Shown here: piece after piece, positions 1 to 14,175 of the stretch
Layout: each line of letters begins with the position of its first letter
Numbering within the stretch: position 1 is the first letter of the stretch
DNA from: Mesobacillus subterraneus
GTDB taxonomy: Bacteria; Bacillota; Bacilli; Bacillales; Cytobacillaceae
NCBI RefSeq assembly: GCF_020524355.2
Contig: NZ_CP129019.1
Span: 4,252,001 to 4,316,000 of the forward strand
Direction: 5' to 3'
Length of the DNA: 64,000 bases
The notes under the pieces: model-generated
What the model was told of the DNA's origin: nothing
Databases searched by the model: none
What the model saw: only the letters and a program-made list of their open reading frames with translations
Position numbers and translations under genes: made by a program

Positions 1-165
1 TCCTTCAAAACGTCGAAACCCCGGCAGGTTCTTTACCTTACCGAAATTCCCCCATGTATACGTTCCCGTTTGTGCACAACAACTGGATTAAAGATTTCTG
101 TATACCTAGAAAATATTTGTATCATATCCCATTATAGACAGGACTACAAATTCTATACAGAAAAA
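1..165 (-). other. rpsK-rpoA intergenic region
   Basis: No ORF is visible here. In Bacillus the next gene downstream of rpsK is rpoA (RNA polymerase alpha). The minus-strand reading of bases 1-7 is GAAGGA-like, placed right where a Shine-Dalgarno sequence for rpoA would lie, so the rpoA start codon is probably just outside the window. That rpoA follows is inferred from conserved gene order, not seen. Confidence 0.5.
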
Positions 166-555
<390 letters not shown>

Positions 556-579
556 TTAAATGTTACCCTCCTTTACGGA

Positions 580-945
580 TTATTTTTTCTTGTTAGCTAC
601 AGTCTTACGTGGGCCTTTACGAGTACGTGCGTTGTTCTTCGTGTTTTGACCGCGAACAGGCAAGCCACGACGATGACGCAAGCCACGATATGAACCAATC
701 TCCATTAGACGCTTGATGTTTAATGAGATTTCACGGCGAAGGTCACCTTCAACCTTTAACTTGTCAATGATATCACGGATTTTGTTAAGTTCTTCTTCAG
801 TAAGATCGCGAACACGAGTGTCTTCAGTAACACCAGCTTCAGCTAGAACCTTCTCAGCAGTTGGTCTGCCGATTCCGTAAATGTATGTTAAAGCAATAAC
901 TACACGCTTTTCACGTGGAATATCTACACCAGCAATACGTGCCAT
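580..945 (-). CDS. rpsM: 30S ribosomal protein S13
   Basis: A 121-residue S13 beginning [15 protein letters not shown]13 sits in the head of the 30S subunit, bridges to the 50S subunit and contacts the P-site tRNA through its basic C-terminal tail, seen here as [14 protein letters not shown]. The helix-two-turn-helix region ([13 protein letters not shown]) and the [14 protein letters not shown] segment are intact. It is preceded by rpmJ and followed by rpsK in the usual order, and has a GGAGGTG-type Shine-Dalgarno sequence. Confidence 0.98.
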   Translation of the reverse strand: MARIAGVDIPREKRVVIALTYIYGIGRPTAEKVLAEAGVTEDTRVRDLTEEELNKIRDIIDKLKVEGDLRREISLNIKRLMEIGSYRGLRHRRGLPVRGQNTKNNARTRKGPRKTVANKKK

Positions 946-968
946 CTAGATGCGCACCTCCTTTAAAA

Positions 969-1109
<141 letters not shown>

Positions 1110-1116
1110 TCACGGT

Positions 1117-1335
1117 TTATTTAAAGCGGTAAGTAATTCTTCCGCGAGTCAAATCATATGGAGAAAGCTCAACTGTTACTTTATCTCCAGGCAGGATCCG
1201 AATGAAGTGCATTCTGATTTTGCCGGAAACATGAGCCAACACTGTATGACCATTCTCTAATTCTACCTTAAACATTGCATTAGGCAAAGTTTCTAATACT
1301 GTGCCTTCAATTTCAATTACATCATCTTTCGCCAT
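1117..1335 (-). CDS. infA: Translation initiation factor IF-1
   Basis: A 72-residue IF-1 beginning [15 protein letters not shown]. It is a single S1/OB-fold domain that binds the 30S A site and works with IF-2 and IF-3 during initiation. The family segment [20 protein letters not shown] and the end [11 protein letters not shown] are intact. It lies downstream of map. In B. subtilis a small KOW-domain gene (ybzG) sits between map and infA; none is seen here. A possible promoter lies in the 226-nt upstream gap. Confidence 0.98.
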   Translation of the reverse strand: MAKDDVIEIEGTVLETLPNAMFKVELENGHTVLAHVSGKIRMHFIRILPGDKVTVELSPYDLTRGRITYRFK

Positions 1336-1468
1336 AAACTGGTCTCCCTTCTTTATTCAAATCGTATTAAATCAAATACTCCGCGTTGACGGAATGTAGC
1401 TTCCTATTTGTGACACGTTCTAAGCAGCAAGTAATTGAGAATATCATTGAGAAAAACTCAACCTTATG

Positions 1469-1477
1469 ATTATAACA
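1469..1477 (-). promoter_or_regulatory. Possible extended -10 promoter for infA-rpmJ-rpsM-rpsK
   Basis: The minus strand reads TGTTATAAT, an extended -10 (TG-N-TATAAT), in the 226-nt map-infA gap. No good -35 is present, which extended -10 promoters tolerate. A 5-bp hairpin (TTGAG/CTCAA, 1447-1461) lies just downstream. The rest of 1336-1561 holds no ORF with a ribosome binding site. This is sequence inspection only. Confidence 0.4.
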
Positions 1478-1561
1478 TAAAGCTGGCATCCCGTCCGCAT
1501 AGAAATCACATTTCCGCCTATTTAAAGACTAAAAACAGATCCAGACGGTCAATCACTGTAA

Positions 1562-2307
1562 TCAGACTTTGGTTAAAATCTCATAACCAGTCTCTGTGAT
1601 TGCGATTGTATGCTCAAAATGGGCACACATTTTACCGTCAACCGTTACAACAGTCCAATCATCGGCTAACGTATTAACATAGCGGCTTCCTGCATTCACC
1701 ATCGGTTCTATGCATAGAACCATACCAGGCTTCAGCCTAGGTCCTCTGTTAGGAGGTCCGTAATGAGGAATTTGCGGGTCCTCATGCAATTCTTGCCCAA
1801 TTCCATGGCCGACATACTCACGAACAATAGAAAAGCCTTCTGATTCCACATACGTTTGAATCGCATGGGAGATGTTCGAAAGACGTTCCCCTGGCTTGGC
1901 TTCTTTCAAGCCTGTGAACAACGACTCTTCAGTCACGTCCAATAGACGCTGGGCTTGCTCATCAATCTTTCCTACCGGGTAAGTCCATGCAGAGTCCCCG
2001 TGGTATCCGTTGTACTTTGCTCCGATATCGATACTGATGATGTCCCCATCTTTCAGAACCCGTTCGCCAGGTATCCCGTGAACTAGTTCGTTATTAACAG
2101 ATGCACAGATGCTGCCGCGAAAACCATTATAACCTTTAAAAGAAGGACTTGCACCTTGTTTGCGGATGAAATCCTCGGCAATGGCATCCAATTCTTTAGT
2201 TGTAATGCCAGGAGCAATATGCTTTTTCAACTCCTGGTGAGTCATCGCTACAATGCGACCTGCTTCTCGCATAATCTCTATTTCACGAGAGGTTTTACAA
2301 ACGATCA

Positions 2308-2308
<1 letters not shown>
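1562..2308 (-). CDS. map: Type I methionine aminopeptidase
   Basis: A 248-residue cytosolic metalloenzyme that removes the initiator Met from new proteins. The metal-binding residues of the pita-bread fold are visible: the two Asp in [15 protein letters not shown], His in [12 protein letters not shown], Glu in CIEPMVN, and Glu in [11 protein letters not shown]. It lacks the N-terminal extension of type II enzymes. Its ATG overlaps the adk stop codon by one base (TAATG), suggesting translational coupling. The adk-map pair after secY is the normal spc operon ending. Confidence 0.97.
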
Positions 2309-2997
<689 letters not shown>

Positions 2998-3016
2998 CTA
3001 ATGAGTCCCCTAAATC

Positions 3017-4312
3017 TTATTTTATAAAGCCTTTATAATGGCGTTTTACAAGCTGAGCTTCAAGCTGCTTCATCGTTTCAAGCGCAACGCCGACTACGAT
3101 CAGCAAGCTTGTTCCGCCAATCTGCACGGATTGAGGCAGACCAGCAAATTGAATGAAAAATACTGGCAGCACAGAGATTACTGAAAGGAAAATCGCGCCG
3201 ACGAATGTCAGGCGGTAAAGAACCCTAGTCAGGTACTCCTGTGTGTTTTTGCCCGGCCGGATGCCTGGGACATATCCACCTTGCTTCTTCAGGTTTTCGG
3301 CAACCTGTTCAGGATTCACCTGGATGAACGCATAGAAATACGTGAACGCAATGATCAATGCCACATAGACGATCATACCGATCGGCTGTGTATAATCAAA
3401 CGTCTTCTGAATCCAAAGTGTCACATCATTTGTGCCGAAGAACTGAGCGATTGTCGGAGGCGTAACGATAAACGAAATCGCAAAGATGACCGGGATGACA
3501 CCAGCAGCATTCACTTTCAAAGGAAGGTGAGTGTTCTGGCCGCCAACCGCGTTGTTTCCTGCGCTCATGCGTTTAGCGTATTGAATTGGTATCTTACGTG
3601 TTGCCTGCTGGATGAAAATAACACCCACAACGATTGCAATAACAGCCAATAGAATAAGCAACATAGTCACAATGCGCAGGAACAATGCGTCCCCAGCATC
3701 AGAGAACTGCTGTGCATAAATCTGGTTGACCATTGTCGGAATACCAGCAACGATACCTGCAAAGATAATGATTGAAATACCGTTCCCTACGCCTTTTGCA
3801 GTGATTTGCTCGCCGAGCCACATTAGAAATGCAGTTCCGGCAGTCAAGACCGTAGCAATCAGCAGGTAAGTAGCGATACCGGCATTCTGGATCAATAATC
3901 CGCCTGCCATATTGTTAAAGCCATAAGACATACCTAGTGCCTGGATAAAACCAAGAACGATCGTGAAATAGCGGGTAAACTGAGCTAATTTACGGCGTCC
4001 GACTTCTCCTTGTTTGGACCATTCGGTAAACTTTGGCACAACATCCATCTGCAAGAGCTGGATGATGATTGAAGCGGTGATGTACGGCATGATTCCCATC
4101 GCGAAGATGGAGAAGTTCTGCAGCGCACCGCCACCGAAAGTATTCAGCACTCCGAAGACACTCATGTCATCCTGTGCTTTTAAAATATCTGCATTTACGT
4201 TCGGTACAGGAATAAATGTACCGAGACGAAATACAATCAACATTAAAAGGGTGAAGAGAATTTTATTTCTAATTTCACCCACGCGCATAAAATTGGAGAT
4301 TGTCTGGAACAT
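3017..4312 (-). CDS. secY: Preprotein translocase subunit SecY
   Basis: A 431-residue integral membrane protein forming the SecYEG protein-conducting channel. The sequence shows about ten hydrophobic segments, starting near residue 18 ([19 protein letters not shown]). The cytosolic loop with [21 protein letters not shown] and the segment [19 protein letters not shown] are typical of the family. Its ATG overlaps the rplO stop by one base (TAATG), so synthesis is probably coupled to that of L15. Its partner SecE is encoded at 30953-31135. Confidence 0.98.
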   Translation of the reverse strand: MFQTISNFMRVGEIRNKILFTLLMLIVFRLGTFIPVPNVNADILKAQDDMSVFGVLNTFGGGALQNFSIFAMGIMPYITASIIIQLLQMDVVPKFTEWSKQGEVGRRKLAQFTRYFTIVLGFIQALGMSYGFNNMAGGLLIQNAGIATYLLIATVLTAGTAFLMWLGEQITAKGVGNGISIIIFAGIVAGIPTMVNQIYAQQFSDAGDALFLRIVTMLLILLAVIAIVVGVIFIQQATRKIPIQYAKRMSAGNNAVGGQNTHLPLKVNAAGVIPVIFAISFIVTPPTIAQFFGTNDVTLWIQKTFDYTQPIGMIVYVALIIAFTYFYAFIQVNPEQVAENLKKQGGYVPGIRPGKNTQEYLTRVLYRLTFVGAIFLSVISVLPVFFIQFAGLPQSVQIGGTSLLIVVGVALETMKQLEAQLVKRHYKGFIK

Positions 4313-4752
4313 TAAATCACCTCAGTTTGACCGCCGGCAGCTTTGATCGCTTCTTCGGCTGCAGAGGAGAACTTATGAGCTTTAACAGTTAGTTTCTTTT
4401 CAAGGCTTCCTTTAGCAAGTACTTTAATACCCGCTAATTCTTTCCTGACAAGACCTGTCTCAATTAAAAGTTCTGGAGTCACTTCAGTTCCATCTTCGAA
4501 TACGTTCAAAGCATCAAGGTTAACGACTGCGTACTCTTTGCGGTTGATGTTCGTGAAACCGCGTTTCGGCAAGCGTCGGAATAAAGGAGTTTGACCACCT
4601 TCAAAACCAGGGCGTACACCGCCGCCAGAACGAGCGTTTTGACCTTTATGACCTTTACCAGCAGTTTTACCTTGACCAGAACCGATACCACGTCCTAGAC
4701 GTTTACGTTCTTTACGGGAACCTTCTGCAGGTTTTAATTCATGAAGTTTCAT
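4312..4752 (-). CDS. rplO: 50S ribosomal protein L15
   Basis: A 146-residue L15 beginning [20 protein letters not shown]. The glycine- and arginine-rich N-terminal half ([19 protein letters not shown]) threads into 23S rRNA, and the C-terminal half is globular. L15 is a late assembly protein of the 50S subunit. The gene lies between rpmD and secY in the standard order, with a one-base overlap with secY. Confidence 0.98.
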   Translation of the reverse strand: MKLHELKPAEGSRKERKRLGRGIGSGQGKTAGKGHKGQNARSGGGVRPGFEGGQTPLFRRLPKRGFTNINRKEYAVVNLDALNVFEDGTEVTPELLIETGLVRKELAGIKVLAKGSLEKKLTVKAHKFSSAAEEAIKAAGGQTEVI

Positions 4753-4783
4753 GTTGGCACCTCCTTATTTTAAAAAGGATAAA

Positions 4784-4966
4784 TTATTTTTCGTTTACAG
4801 TTACAAGGTGAGAAACTTTGTTGATCATGCCGCGGATTGCTGCATTATCTTGTTGCTCAACTGTTTGGTTCATTTTACGTAAGCCAAGAGCCTTAACTGT
4901 TTCGCGCTGATCTTGCGGACGGCCGATCAGGCTGCGAGTGAGGGTAATTTCTAATTTGTTAGCCAT
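4784..4966 (-). CDS. rpmD: 50S ribosomal protein L30
   Basis: A 60-residue L30 beginning [15 protein letters not shown], the typical bacterial length. The segment [20 protein letters not shown] is the family signature, and the end is [10 protein letters not shown]. It binds 23S rRNA domain II on the large-subunit surface. It lies 13 nt downstream of rpsE, with an AGGAGGGAAATC ribosome binding site, and 31 nt before rplO. Confidence 0.97.
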   Translation of the reverse strand: MANKLEITLTRSLIGRPQDQRETVKALGLRKMNQTVEQQDNAAIRGMINKVSHLVTVNEK

Positions 4967-4979
4967 TTGATTTCCCTCC

Positions 4980-5480
4980 TTAACCTAAAAGTTCTTCCAC
5001 AGATTTACCGCGAAGCTTCGCTACTTCCTCTGCACGCTTAAGTTGAGATAGACCTTCAAGAGTTGCACGAACCATGTTGATTGGAGTGTTAGTTCCAAGT
5101 GACTTAGACAGAATGTCAGCAACACCTGCTAATTCTAGTACCGCACGAACTGGTCCGCCAGCGATAACTCCTGTACCTTCAGAAGCAGGCTTCAGAAGGA
5201 TTTCACCAGCACCAAAGTGTCCGATAACCTGGTGTGGAATTGTAGTACCAACCATAGGTACTTGGATTAGGTTCTTCTTCGCATCTTCGATAGCTTTGCG
5301 AATCGCTTCAGGTACTTCTTGTGCTTTACCAGTACCCATCCCGACATTACCGTTTTTATCTCCTACTACTACAAGAGCAGAAAAACGGAAACGGCGTCCA
5401 CCTTTAACAACTTTAGCAACACGGTTAATCGTAACTACGCGTTCTTCAAGTTCAAGTTTGTTTGGATCAATACGACGCAT
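4980..5480 (-). CDS. rpsE: 30S ribosomal protein S5
   Basis: A 166-residue S5 beginning [16 protein letters not shown]. The N-terminal double-stranded-RNA-binding-like domain includes [18 protein letters not shown], the loop where spectinomycin-resistance changes usually occur; it looks wild-type. The C-terminal domain includes [22 protein letters not shown]5 helps control decoding accuracy and lines the mRNA entry. It lies between rplR and rpmD. Confidence 0.98.
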   Translation of the reverse strand: MRRIDPNKLELEERVVTINRVAKVVKGGRRFRFSALVVVGDKNGNVGMGTGKAQEVPEAIRKAIEDAKKNLIQVPMVGTTIPHQVIGHFGAGEILLKPASEGTGVIAGGPVRAVLELAGVADILSKSLGTNTPINMVRATLEGLSQLKRAEEVAKLRGKSVEELLG

Positions 5481-5504
5481 CTTTGTATGTCCCTCCTTTT
5501 TTTA

Positions 5505-5864
5505 TTAAAATTCTAAGCCGTTTTCGCGGGCAGCATCAGCTAGTGCCTGGATGCGGCTATGATAGAGGTATCCGCCACGGTCAAATACTACTGACTTATA
5601 ACCTTTTTCCACAGCACGCTTAGCGATCAATTCACCGATTTGCTTTGCTGCTTCAAGGTTGTTGCCTTCAACATTAATTTCTTTATCTAAAGTAGAAGCA
5701 CTCGCTAGAGTTACTCCCTTTACATCGTCGATTAGTTGAGCATAAATGTGCTTGTTAGAACGGAACACATTTAGACGAGGACGAGCTTCAGTTCCGCTAA
5801 GTTTCGCACGGACACGACCGTGTCTTTTACGGCGAGTAGCGTTTTTATCAGCCTTCGTAATCAT
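5505..5864 (-). CDS. rplR: 50S ribosomal protein L18
   Basis: A 119-residue L18 beginning [19 protein letters not shown]. It binds 5S rRNA and, with L5 and L25/CTC, anchors it in the central protuberance. Conserved segments [41 protein letters not shown] and the C-terminal GLEF are present. The length is close to the 120 residues of B. subtilis. It lies 32 nt downstream of rplF and 24 nt upstream of rpsE. Confidence 0.98.
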   Translation of the reverse strand: MITKADKNATRRKRHGRVRAKLSGTEARPRLNVFRSNKHIYAQLIDDVKGVTLASASTLDKEINVEGNNLEAAKQIGELIAKRAVEKGYKSVVFDRGGYLYHSRIQALADAARENGLEF

Positions 5865-5896
5865 TTACGTCACTCCTTTCGTTAACCTATGCGGCA

Positions 5897-6433
5897 TTAC
5901 TTACCTGTTTTACCTTCTTTGCGGCGTACATATTCGCCTTCATAACGAATACCTTTGCCTTTGTAAGGCTCTGGTGGACGTACGTCACGGATGTTAGCAG
6001 CCAATGCGCCAACACGCTCTTTATCAGTACCTTTAATAACGATTTTCGTATTAGAAGGAACTTCGATTTCAAGGCCTTTTTCTGCCTCGATTTCAACTGG
6101 ATGAGAGTATCCTACGTTAAGTACAAGCTTGTTACCTTGCTTAGCTGCACGGTAACCGACACCTACTAGCTCAAGACCTCTTTCGAATCCTTTAGATACA
6201 CCCTCAACCATGTTAGCAAGAACCGCACGAGTCGTACCGTGCAATGCACGATGTTCTTTGTTATCAGTTGGACGAGCGATGTTGATTACGTTCTCTTCGA
6301 TCTTGATTTCGATGTCAGAGTGAAAAGTACGAGACAATTCACCTTTTGGTCCTTTTACTGTTACATGATTATTATCAAGAGTAACAGTAACACCAGCTGG
6401 AATTTCAATTGGTTTTTTACCTACGCGTGACAT
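5897..6433 (-). CDS. rplF: 50S ribosomal protein L6
   Basis: A 178-residue L6 starting at [14 protein letters not shown]. An upstream in-frame ATG at 6448 would add five residues, but it overlaps the Shine-Dalgarno sequence; GGAGGTG lies six bases before the chosen ATG, which also matches other L6 proteins. L6 has two similar RNA-binding domains and sits near the sarcin-ricin loop where the GTPase factors bind. The C-terminal signature [20 protein letters not shown] is intact. Confidence 0.97.
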   Translation of the reverse strand: MSRVGKKPIEIPAGVTVTLDNNHVTVKGPKGELSRTFHSDIEIKIEENVINIARPTDNKEHRALHGTTRAVLANMVEGVSKGFERGLELVGVGYRAAKQGNKLVLNVGYSHPVEIEAEKGLEIEVPSNTKIVIKGTDKERVGALAANIRDVRPPEPYKGKGIRYEGEYVRRKEGKTGK

Positions 6434-6465
6434 TTGTTGCACCTCCATTCATTCAGAAAAATCTA

Positions 6466-6864
6466 TTACCAAACGTATGCTAGAACTTCTCCGCCCACTT
6501 GCTTAGCGCGAGCTTCTTTGTCAGTTAAAACGCCGTTTGAAGTTGAAACTAGAGCAATACCTAAACCGTTAAGTACACGTGGTACTTCAGTAGATTTTGC
6601 ATAAACGCGAAGTCCTGGCTTACTGATTCTCTTAAGACCAGTGATAACACGCTCGTTGTTTGAACCGTACTTCAAGAAGATACGGATGATACCTTGCTTA
6701 TTGTCTTCGATATATTCAACGTCACGCACGAAACCTTCACGCTTAAGGATCTCAGCGATTTCTTTTTTAATGTTAGAAGCAGGTACTTCTAATTTTTCGT
6801 GACGAACCATATTCGCATTACGAATACGAGTTAGCAAATCTGCAATCGGATCTGTCATGACCAT
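6466..6864 (-). CDS. rpsH: 30S ribosomal protein S8
   Basis: A 132-residue S8 beginning [20 protein letters not shown], the same start as in B. subtilis. S8 is a primary 16S rRNA binding protein that organises the central domain, and in some bacteria it represses the spc operon. The conserved C-terminal [23 protein letters not shown]-binding loop is present. It lies between rpsN and rplF. Confidence 0.98.
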   Translation of the reverse strand: MVMTDPIADLLTRIRNANMVRHEKLEVPASNIKKEIAEILKREGFVRDVEYIEDNKQGIIRIFLKYGSNNERVITGLKRISKPGLRVYAKSTEVPRVLNGLGIALVSTSNGVLTDKEARAKQVGGEVLAYVW

Positions 6865-6894
6865 TTAATTTACCTCCTTCCAGAGCTTTCAGTT

Positions 6895-7095
<201 letters not shown>

Positions 7096-7105
7096 TTATT
7101 AGAGA

Positions 7106-7645
7106 TTACTTTTGAAATGGCATTCCGAATTGTGTTAATAGTTCACGAGCTTCTTCATCAGTGTTAGCAGTCGTTACAATAACAATGTCCATGCCACGTA
7201 CTTTATTTACTTTATCGTAATCAATTTCAGGGAAGATTAACTGTTCTTTAACACCAAGTGTGTAGTTACCGCGTCCGTCGAAAGACTTCTTCGAAATACC
7301 GCGGAAGTCACGTACACGTGGTAAAGATACTGAAATTAACTTGTCGATGAATTCGTACATGCGCTCACCGCGAAGAGTTACTTTCGCACCGATTGGCATA
7401 CCTTCACGAAGGCGGAAACCAGCGATTGATTTCTTAGCACGAGTCACAACTGGCTTTTGACCAGTGATCGTAGCTAATTCCTCAACTGCAACATCAAGAG
7501 CTTTAGCGTTGGCAACAGCGTCACCTACACCCATGTTGATTACGATCTTTTCAAGTTTAGGAACTTCCATGATTGACTTATAGTTAAACTTGCTCATAAG
7601 AGCAGGAGTAATTTCATTGTTGAACTTTTCTTTTAGGCGGTTCAT
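7106..7645 (-). CDS. rplE: 50S ribosomal protein L5
   Basis: A 179-residue L5 beginning [20 protein letters not shown]. It binds 5S rRNA and contacts the P-site tRNA and S13 across the subunit interface. Conserved segments: [55 protein letters not shown], and the end [10 protein letters not shown]. It lies 26 nt downstream of rplX and 25 nt upstream of rpsN. Confidence 0.98.
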   Translation of the reverse strand: MNRLKEKFNNEITPALMSKFNYKSIMEVPKLEKIVINMGVGDAVANAKALDVAVEELATITGQKPVVTRAKKSIAGFRLREGMPIGAKVTLRGERMYEFIDKLISVSLPRVRDFRGISKKSFDGRGNYTLGVKEQLIFPEIDYDKVNKVRGMDIVIVTTANTDEEARELLTQFGMPFQK

Positions 7646-7671
7646 CGATTGTACCTCCCTTCTTCAATAGA

Positions 7672-7983
7672 CTATTTATCTAGAACTTCACCGGATTGTT
7701 TAGCAACGCGTACCTTTTTGCCGTTCTCGACAGTGTAACCAACTCGGGTTGGCTTGCCAGACTTCGGATCTACAGGCATTACGTTTGATACATGGATAGG
7801 TGCTTCCTGGTTCAAGATTCCACCTTGTGGATTTACTTGAGAAGGCTTAGCGTGTTTTTTCACGATGTTGATTCCTTCTACAAGAACTCGGCTTTGCTTT
7901 GGAAAAGCTTCAAGGATGATCCCTGTTTTGCCTTTGTCCTTACCAGAGATGACCATTACTTTGTCACCTTTTTTTACATGCAT
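7672..7983 (-). CDS. rplX: 50S ribosomal protein L24
   Basis: A 103-residue L24 starting at [19 protein letters not shown], which is the KOW motif. An in-frame ATG at 8007 would add eight residues, but AAGGAGGTG lies about eight bases before the ATG at 7983, and 103 residues is the B. subtilis length. L24 is an early assembly initiator of the 50S subunit and later borders the peptide exit tunnel. Confidence 0.97.
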   Translation of the reverse strand: MHVKKGDKVMVISGKDKGKTGIILEAFPKQSRVLVEGINIVKKHAKPSQVNPQGGILNQEAPIHVSNVMPVDPKSGKPTRVGYTVENGKKVRVAKQSGEVLDK

Positions 7984-8017
7984 CTGTGTGCACCTCCTTA
8001 AAGGCATTTGAAATAGA

Positions 8018-8413
<396 letters not shown>

Positions 8414-8426
8414 TTAATCCGAACAA

Positions 8427-8690
8427 TTAGATAATAACAGCTTTTTCCACCACTTCTACAAGACGGAAGCGTTTTGTGGCAGATAGCGGACGAGTTTCCA
8501 TGATACGTACTACGTCGCCGATTTTTGCTTCGTTTTGCTCATCATGAGCTTTGAATTTCTTAGAGTATTTTACACGCTTGCCGTATAAAGGATGCTTTTT
8601 GTAAGTTTCTACAAGAACAGTAACAGTTTTGTCCATCTTGTCAGATACTACGCGTCCAGTATAAACTTTGCGTTGGTTGCGTTCACTCAT
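8427..8690 (-). CDS. rpsQ: 30S ribosomal protein S17
   Basis: An 87-residue S17 beginning [20 protein letters not shown], an OB-fold protein that binds the 5' domain of 16S rRNA early in 30S assembly. The [20 protein letters not shown] segment and [20 protein letters not shown] are the family signatures. It lies 19 nt after rpmC and 40 nt before rplN. Confidence 0.98.
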   Translation of the reverse strand: MSERNQRKVYTGRVVSDKMDKTVTVLVETYKKHPLYGKRVKYSKKFKAHDEQNEAKIGDVVRIMETRPLSATKRFRLVEVVEKAVII

Positions 8691-8709
8691 TGTGAGAACC
8701 TCCTCTCAA

Positions 8710-9992
<1,283 letters not shown>

Positions 9993-9995
9993 TGA

Positions 9996-10337
9996 TTATC
10001 CCTCCTTCTTTTCTGATAAAACGATTGTAATGTGGCTAGTACGTTTGTTAATAGCACTTGCACGTCCCATAGCACGTGGACGGAAACGTTTCAACGTTGG
10101 TCCTTCGTTAGCGTAAGCTTCCGATACGACAAGGTTATTAACATCCATCTCATAGTTGTGCTCTGCATTCGCCAATGCAGACTTCAACACTTTTTCTACG
10201 ATTGGAGAAGCTGCTTTTGGGGTAAGGTTTAAAATAGCAACTGCTTCACCAACTTGCTTTCCTCGAATTAAATCTAGAACTAAGCGAGCTTTACGAGGAG
10301 CAATACGAACTGTTCTTGCAACAGCTTTAGCTTGCAT
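9996..10337 (-). CDS. rplV: 50S ribosomal protein L22
   Basis: A 113-residue L22 beginning [20 protein letters not shown]. Its long beta hairpin (around residues 80-100: [20 protein letters not shown]) reaches the peptide tunnel constriction, where macrolide-resistance changes arise; no deletion or duplication is evident. It ends [13 protein letters not shown]. It lies between rpsS and rpsC. Confidence 0.98.
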   Translation of the reverse strand: MQAKAVARTVRIAPRKARLVLDLIRGKQVGEAVAILNLTPKAASPIVEKVLKSALANAEHNYEMDVNNLVVSEAYANEGPTLKRFRPRAMGRASAINKRTSHITIVLSEKKEG

Positions 10338-10355
10338 TTGGATGCCCTCCTCTCA

Positions 10356-10634
10356 TTAACGTCTTGTTTTCTTATCGTCATTACCATGACCTTTGTAAGT
10401 ACGAGTTGGAGCGAATTCTCCAAGCTTGTGGCCTACCATGTCTTCAGTGACATAAACAGGTACATGTTTGCGACCATCGTAGACAGCAATAGTGTGTCCG
10501 ATGAATTGTGGGAAGATCGTTGAACGGCGAGACCAAGTTTTAACAACCTTCTTGCCTTCAGTTTCATTTAACTTTTCGATCTTTGTGATTAAGTGCTCAT
10601 CAACAAAAGGTCCTTTTTTTAAGCTGCGACCCAT
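10356..10634 (-). CDS. rpsS: 30S ribosomal protein S19
   Basis: A 92-residue S19 beginning [16 protein letters not shown], which pairs with S13 at the top of the 30S head and contacts the 50S A-site finger. Conserved segments are [20 protein letters not shown] and [18 protein letters not shown]. It lies 57 nt downstream of rplB; this gap contains a strong hairpin. Confidence 0.98.
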   Translation of the reverse strand: MGRSLKKGPFVDEHLITKIEKLNETEGKKVVKTWSRRSTIFPQFIGHTIAVYDGRKHVPVYVTEDMVGHKLGEFAPTRTYKGHGNDDKKTRR

Positions 10635-10652
10635 GATTGAACCTCCCTTCGT

Positions 10653-10688
10653 GATTGCGCTACGGTTCCCGCGAACCGTAGATCAATC
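10653..10688 (-). other. Stable RNA hairpin between rplB and rpsS
   Basis: The rplB-rpsS gap can fold as GATTG + 2-nt bulges + CTACGGTT, a six-base loop, AACCGTAG and CAATC: 8 bp plus 5 bp of perfect pairing. No U-run follows, so it does not look like a terminator. It lies just upstream of the rpsS Shine-Dalgarno sequence. Its function is unknown; mRNA processing, a pause or a protein-binding site are all possible. Confidence 0.6.
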
Positions 10689-10691
10689 CCG

Positions 10692-11540
<849 letters not shown>

Positions 11541-11551
11541 TTATTGGATTA

Positions 11552-11836
11552 TTATACTTCGAAGAATTCGATTTCTTTGCTGTCTTGAGTAAGTTTAACG
11601 ATTGCTTTACGACGCTTATTTGTGTAACCGCCGAACTTGCCCATACGCTTGAACTTACCTTTGTAGTTCATGATGTTAACTTTTTCAACTTTTACGCCGA
11701 AAATAGTTTGAATAGCATCTTTAACTTGAGTCTTGTTAGCTCTAGTATCAACTTCGAAAGTGTATTTCTTCTCAGCCATTAGGTCAGAAGAACGTTCTGT
11801 AATAACGGGGCGCTTAATGATATCGCGTGCATCCAT
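11552..11836 (-). CDS. rplW: 50S ribosomal protein L23
   Basis: A 94-residue L23 beginning [20 protein letters not shown]. It sits at the peptide exit and is the main docking site for trigger factor and SRP. The segment [19 protein letters not shown] is the family core. Its ATG overlaps the last base of the rplD stop codon (TAATG), so coupling to L4 synthesis is likely. Confidence 0.98.
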   Translation of the reverse strand: MDARDIIKRPVITERSSDLMAEKKYTFEVDTRANKTQVKDAIQTIFGVKVEKVNIMNYKGKFKRMGKFGGYTNKRRKAIVKLTQDSKEIEFFEV

Positions 11837-12459
11837 TATGCAAGCACCTCCTCTACTTTTTCAACAGCTGCTTTTGTCATGATCAGCTTATCATGATTTA
11901 GAACATCCAATACGTTAATTCCATCAGCAGTAACAACAGTTACTCCAGGAATGTTACGTGCTGAAAGTGCTACGTTCTCTTCAAGACCTGCTGTAACGAT
12001 CAAGGCTTTCGTGTTAACGGAAAGACCGCTAAGTACAGTTTTGAATTCCTTTGTCTTTGGAGCTTCAAAAGCAAGGCTTTCAAGAACAAGGATGTTTTCA
12101 GATTGTACTTTTGATGATAAAGCAGATTTGATTGCTAAACGACGAACTTTCTTAGGCAATTTATAGCTGTAACTGCGTGGAACTGGTCCGAAAACAGTAC
12201 CGCCACCGCGCCATTGTGGAGAACGGATTGAACCTTGACGCGCGCGTCCAGTTCCTTTTTGTTTCCACGGCTTACGTCCACCGCCCGCTACTTCAGAACG
12301 AATTTTAGTTTTATGAGTTCCTTGACGTAATGAAGCTCTCTGCATTACAACAGCTTCGAACATTACGTGGTTGTTAGGCTCAATACCAAATACTGAATCG
12401 TTAAGTTCGATTTCTCCAACTTGTGAACCAGCTTGGTTTAATAATGCTACTTTAGGCAT
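11836..12459 (-). CDS. rplD: 50S ribosomal protein L4
   Basis: A 207-residue L4 beginning [20 protein letters not shown]. The extended loop that reaches the exit tunnel is visible around residues 45-95 ([20 protein letters not shown] and [15 protein letters not shown]). In gamma-proteobacteria L4 represses its own operon through the S10 leader; whether this happens here cannot be told from the sequence. It lies between rplC and rplW. Confidence 0.98.
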   Translation of the reverse strand: MPKVALLNQAGSQVGEIELNDSVFGIEPNNHVMFEAVVMQRASLRQGTHKTKIRSEVAGGGRKPWKQKGTGRARQGSIRSPQWRGGGTVFGPVPRSYSYKLPKKVRRLAIKSALSSKVQSENILVLESLAFEAPKTKEFKTVLSGLSVNTKALIVTAGLEENVALSARNIPGVTVVTADGINVLDVLNHDKLIMTKAAVEKVEEVLA

Positions 12460-12485
12460 TCTTGTTTCCTCCTTTCCTGTAAAAA

Positions 12486-13115
12486 TTACTTAGCTTTTAC
12501 AGCACCTTTGATTTTTAGAAGGGCTTTTCTAGCACCAGGAACGTTTCCTTTGATTAGAAGAAGGTTACGCTCTGTGTCAATTTTAACGATTTGCAGGTTT
12601 TGAACAGTGATTTGCTCTCCACCCATACGTCCAGGTAGTAATTTACCTTTGAATACGCGGTTTGGAGCAACAGGACCCATTGAACCAGGGCGGCGGTGGT
12701 AACGAGAACCGTGAGCCATTGGTCCGCGAGATTGTCCGTGACGCTTGATAGCACCCTGGAAACCTTTACCCTTTGAGATTCCTGTAACATCTACGATATC
12801 GCCTTCTGCGAAAATATCAACTTTGACTTCCTGACCAACTTCATATCCTGCTACATCGACTCCGTTGAATTCCTTTACGAAGCGCTTAGGAGCAGTGTTT
12901 GCTTTTGAAACGTGGACTTTTTCAGGTTTGTTAGAAAGCTTTTCGCGCTTGTCTTCAAAGCCAAGCTGGATTGCTTCGTAACCATCTGTTTCAGCAGATT
13001 TCACTTGAAGCACTACGTTTGGAGAAGCTTCTACCACAGTAACCGGGATAAGGTCGCCATTTTCAGCAAATACTTGAGTCATACCGATCTTTCTTCCTAA
13101 GATTCCTTTGGTCAT
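12486..13115 (-). CDS. rplC: 50S ribosomal protein L3
   Basis: A 209-residue L3 starting at [24 protein letters not shown] nine bases upstream is in frame, but it overlaps the AGGAGGTG Shine-Dalgarno sequence; the ATG at 13115 has correct spacing and matches B. subtilis. L3 nucleates 50S assembly and its long loop ([20 protein letters not shown]) approaches the peptidyl transferase centre. It is the second gene of the S10 operon. Confidence 0.97.
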   Translation of the reverse strand: MTKGILGRKIGMTQVFAENGDLIPVTVVEASPNVVLQVKSAETDGYEAIQLGFEDKREKLSNKPEKVHVSKANTAPKRFVKEFNGVDVAGYEVGQEVKVDIFAEGDIVDVTGISKGKGFQGAIKRHGQSRGPMAHGSRYHRRPGSMGPVAPNRVFKGKLLPGRMGGEQITVQNLQIVKIDTERNLLLIKGNVPGARKALLKIKGAVKAK

Positions 13116-13152
13116 TTCAGTCACACCTCCTGTGAATTATAATGTTTATTTA

Positions 13153-13485
<333 letters not shown>

Positions 13486-13592
13486 TTAAAATAGACATTC
13501 TCCGCGAAAATTTCCCACACACTCGCCATGGCAAAGCGGCCGGGTGTGTCAGCAACCTTTCGCATCATCGCAGTCAAAGACCAACATTGTCT

Positions 13593-13621
13593 ATTATACA
13601 TAAAACATAACCCAAATGCAA
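13593..13621 (-). promoter_or_regulatory. Promoter of the S10 operon, proximal
   Basis: On the minus strand TTGCAT (13616-13621), a 17-nt spacer and TATAAT (13593-13598) form a strong SigA-type promoter. Transcription would start near 13585, giving a leader of about 125 nt before rpsJ. The leader has a partial hairpin around 13510-13548 (CACACCCG/CGAGTGTG). Confidence 0.75.
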
Positions 13622-13662
13622 GAAGTATTCCGCTTTTTAATTATGTTTAACACACTTTTACT

Positions 13663-13691
13663 ATTATAGCGGGCGCGCGGAGATTTTACAA
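13663..13691 (-). promoter_or_regulatory. Promoter of the S10 operon, distal
   Basis: TTGTAA (13686-13691), a 17-nt spacer and TATAAT (13663-13668) on the minus strand. It lies 70 nt upstream of the proximal promoter, so the ribosomal protein cluster probably has tandem promoters. The spacer is unusually G+C rich (CGCGCGCCCGC). Confidence 0.65.
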
Positions 13692-13699
13692 GTGCGTGA

Positions 13700-14170
13700 G
13701 AAGATTTCTAACTATTTGGACGCAGAGAAAAATATTCCTTTCCTCCGCAAGGTCATAAATTCAGTGGAATATCATGCAGTGTGTTAGAGTGTGCATATAT
13801 TATAGAAGAAACTGATCTGATCTTTAGGTGAGGATATCATAAATGCGTGCGGAGTAGTAAGTGAACACCTTGTTCAATCACTGAAGTTGATGGCTGATTA
13901 ACTGGCTACATTGAAACTGTTGAAAGTGAAATAAACGGAACGATACACACTTTTGCTTCTACTTTGTCTGCTAAACATTTTAATGTAATGATAAACTCGC
14001 TTAGTTTCCTTTTAATCGCACATAATCTTCTTTAATCTGACGTTAATCTCTTACGATCTTGTTTTATCCTCACATCAATATCGGTGTTGTCATCTTCCTA
14101 CCATCAAAACATTGATCAAGTTAATTCTAGTATTAGATAGAGACTTGATACACGCATCCTACATTTTCAA
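13700..14170. other. Gene-free stretch between tuf and rpsJ
   Basis: About 470 bases with no ORF that has a ribosome binding site on either strand and no RNA gene that I recognise. B. subtilis has ybaC (an aminopeptidase-like gene) here. The stretch could be the eroded remains of that gene or of an insertion, but I see no recognisable coding similarity. Confidence 0.5.
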
Positions 14171-14175
14171 CCCAA

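Noticed and set aside
13663..13804. Third TATAAT box at 13799-13804 as another S10 promoter
   Set aside because: No -35-like hexamer stands at suitable spacing (CTAAAG at 17 nt), unlike the two accepted promoters.
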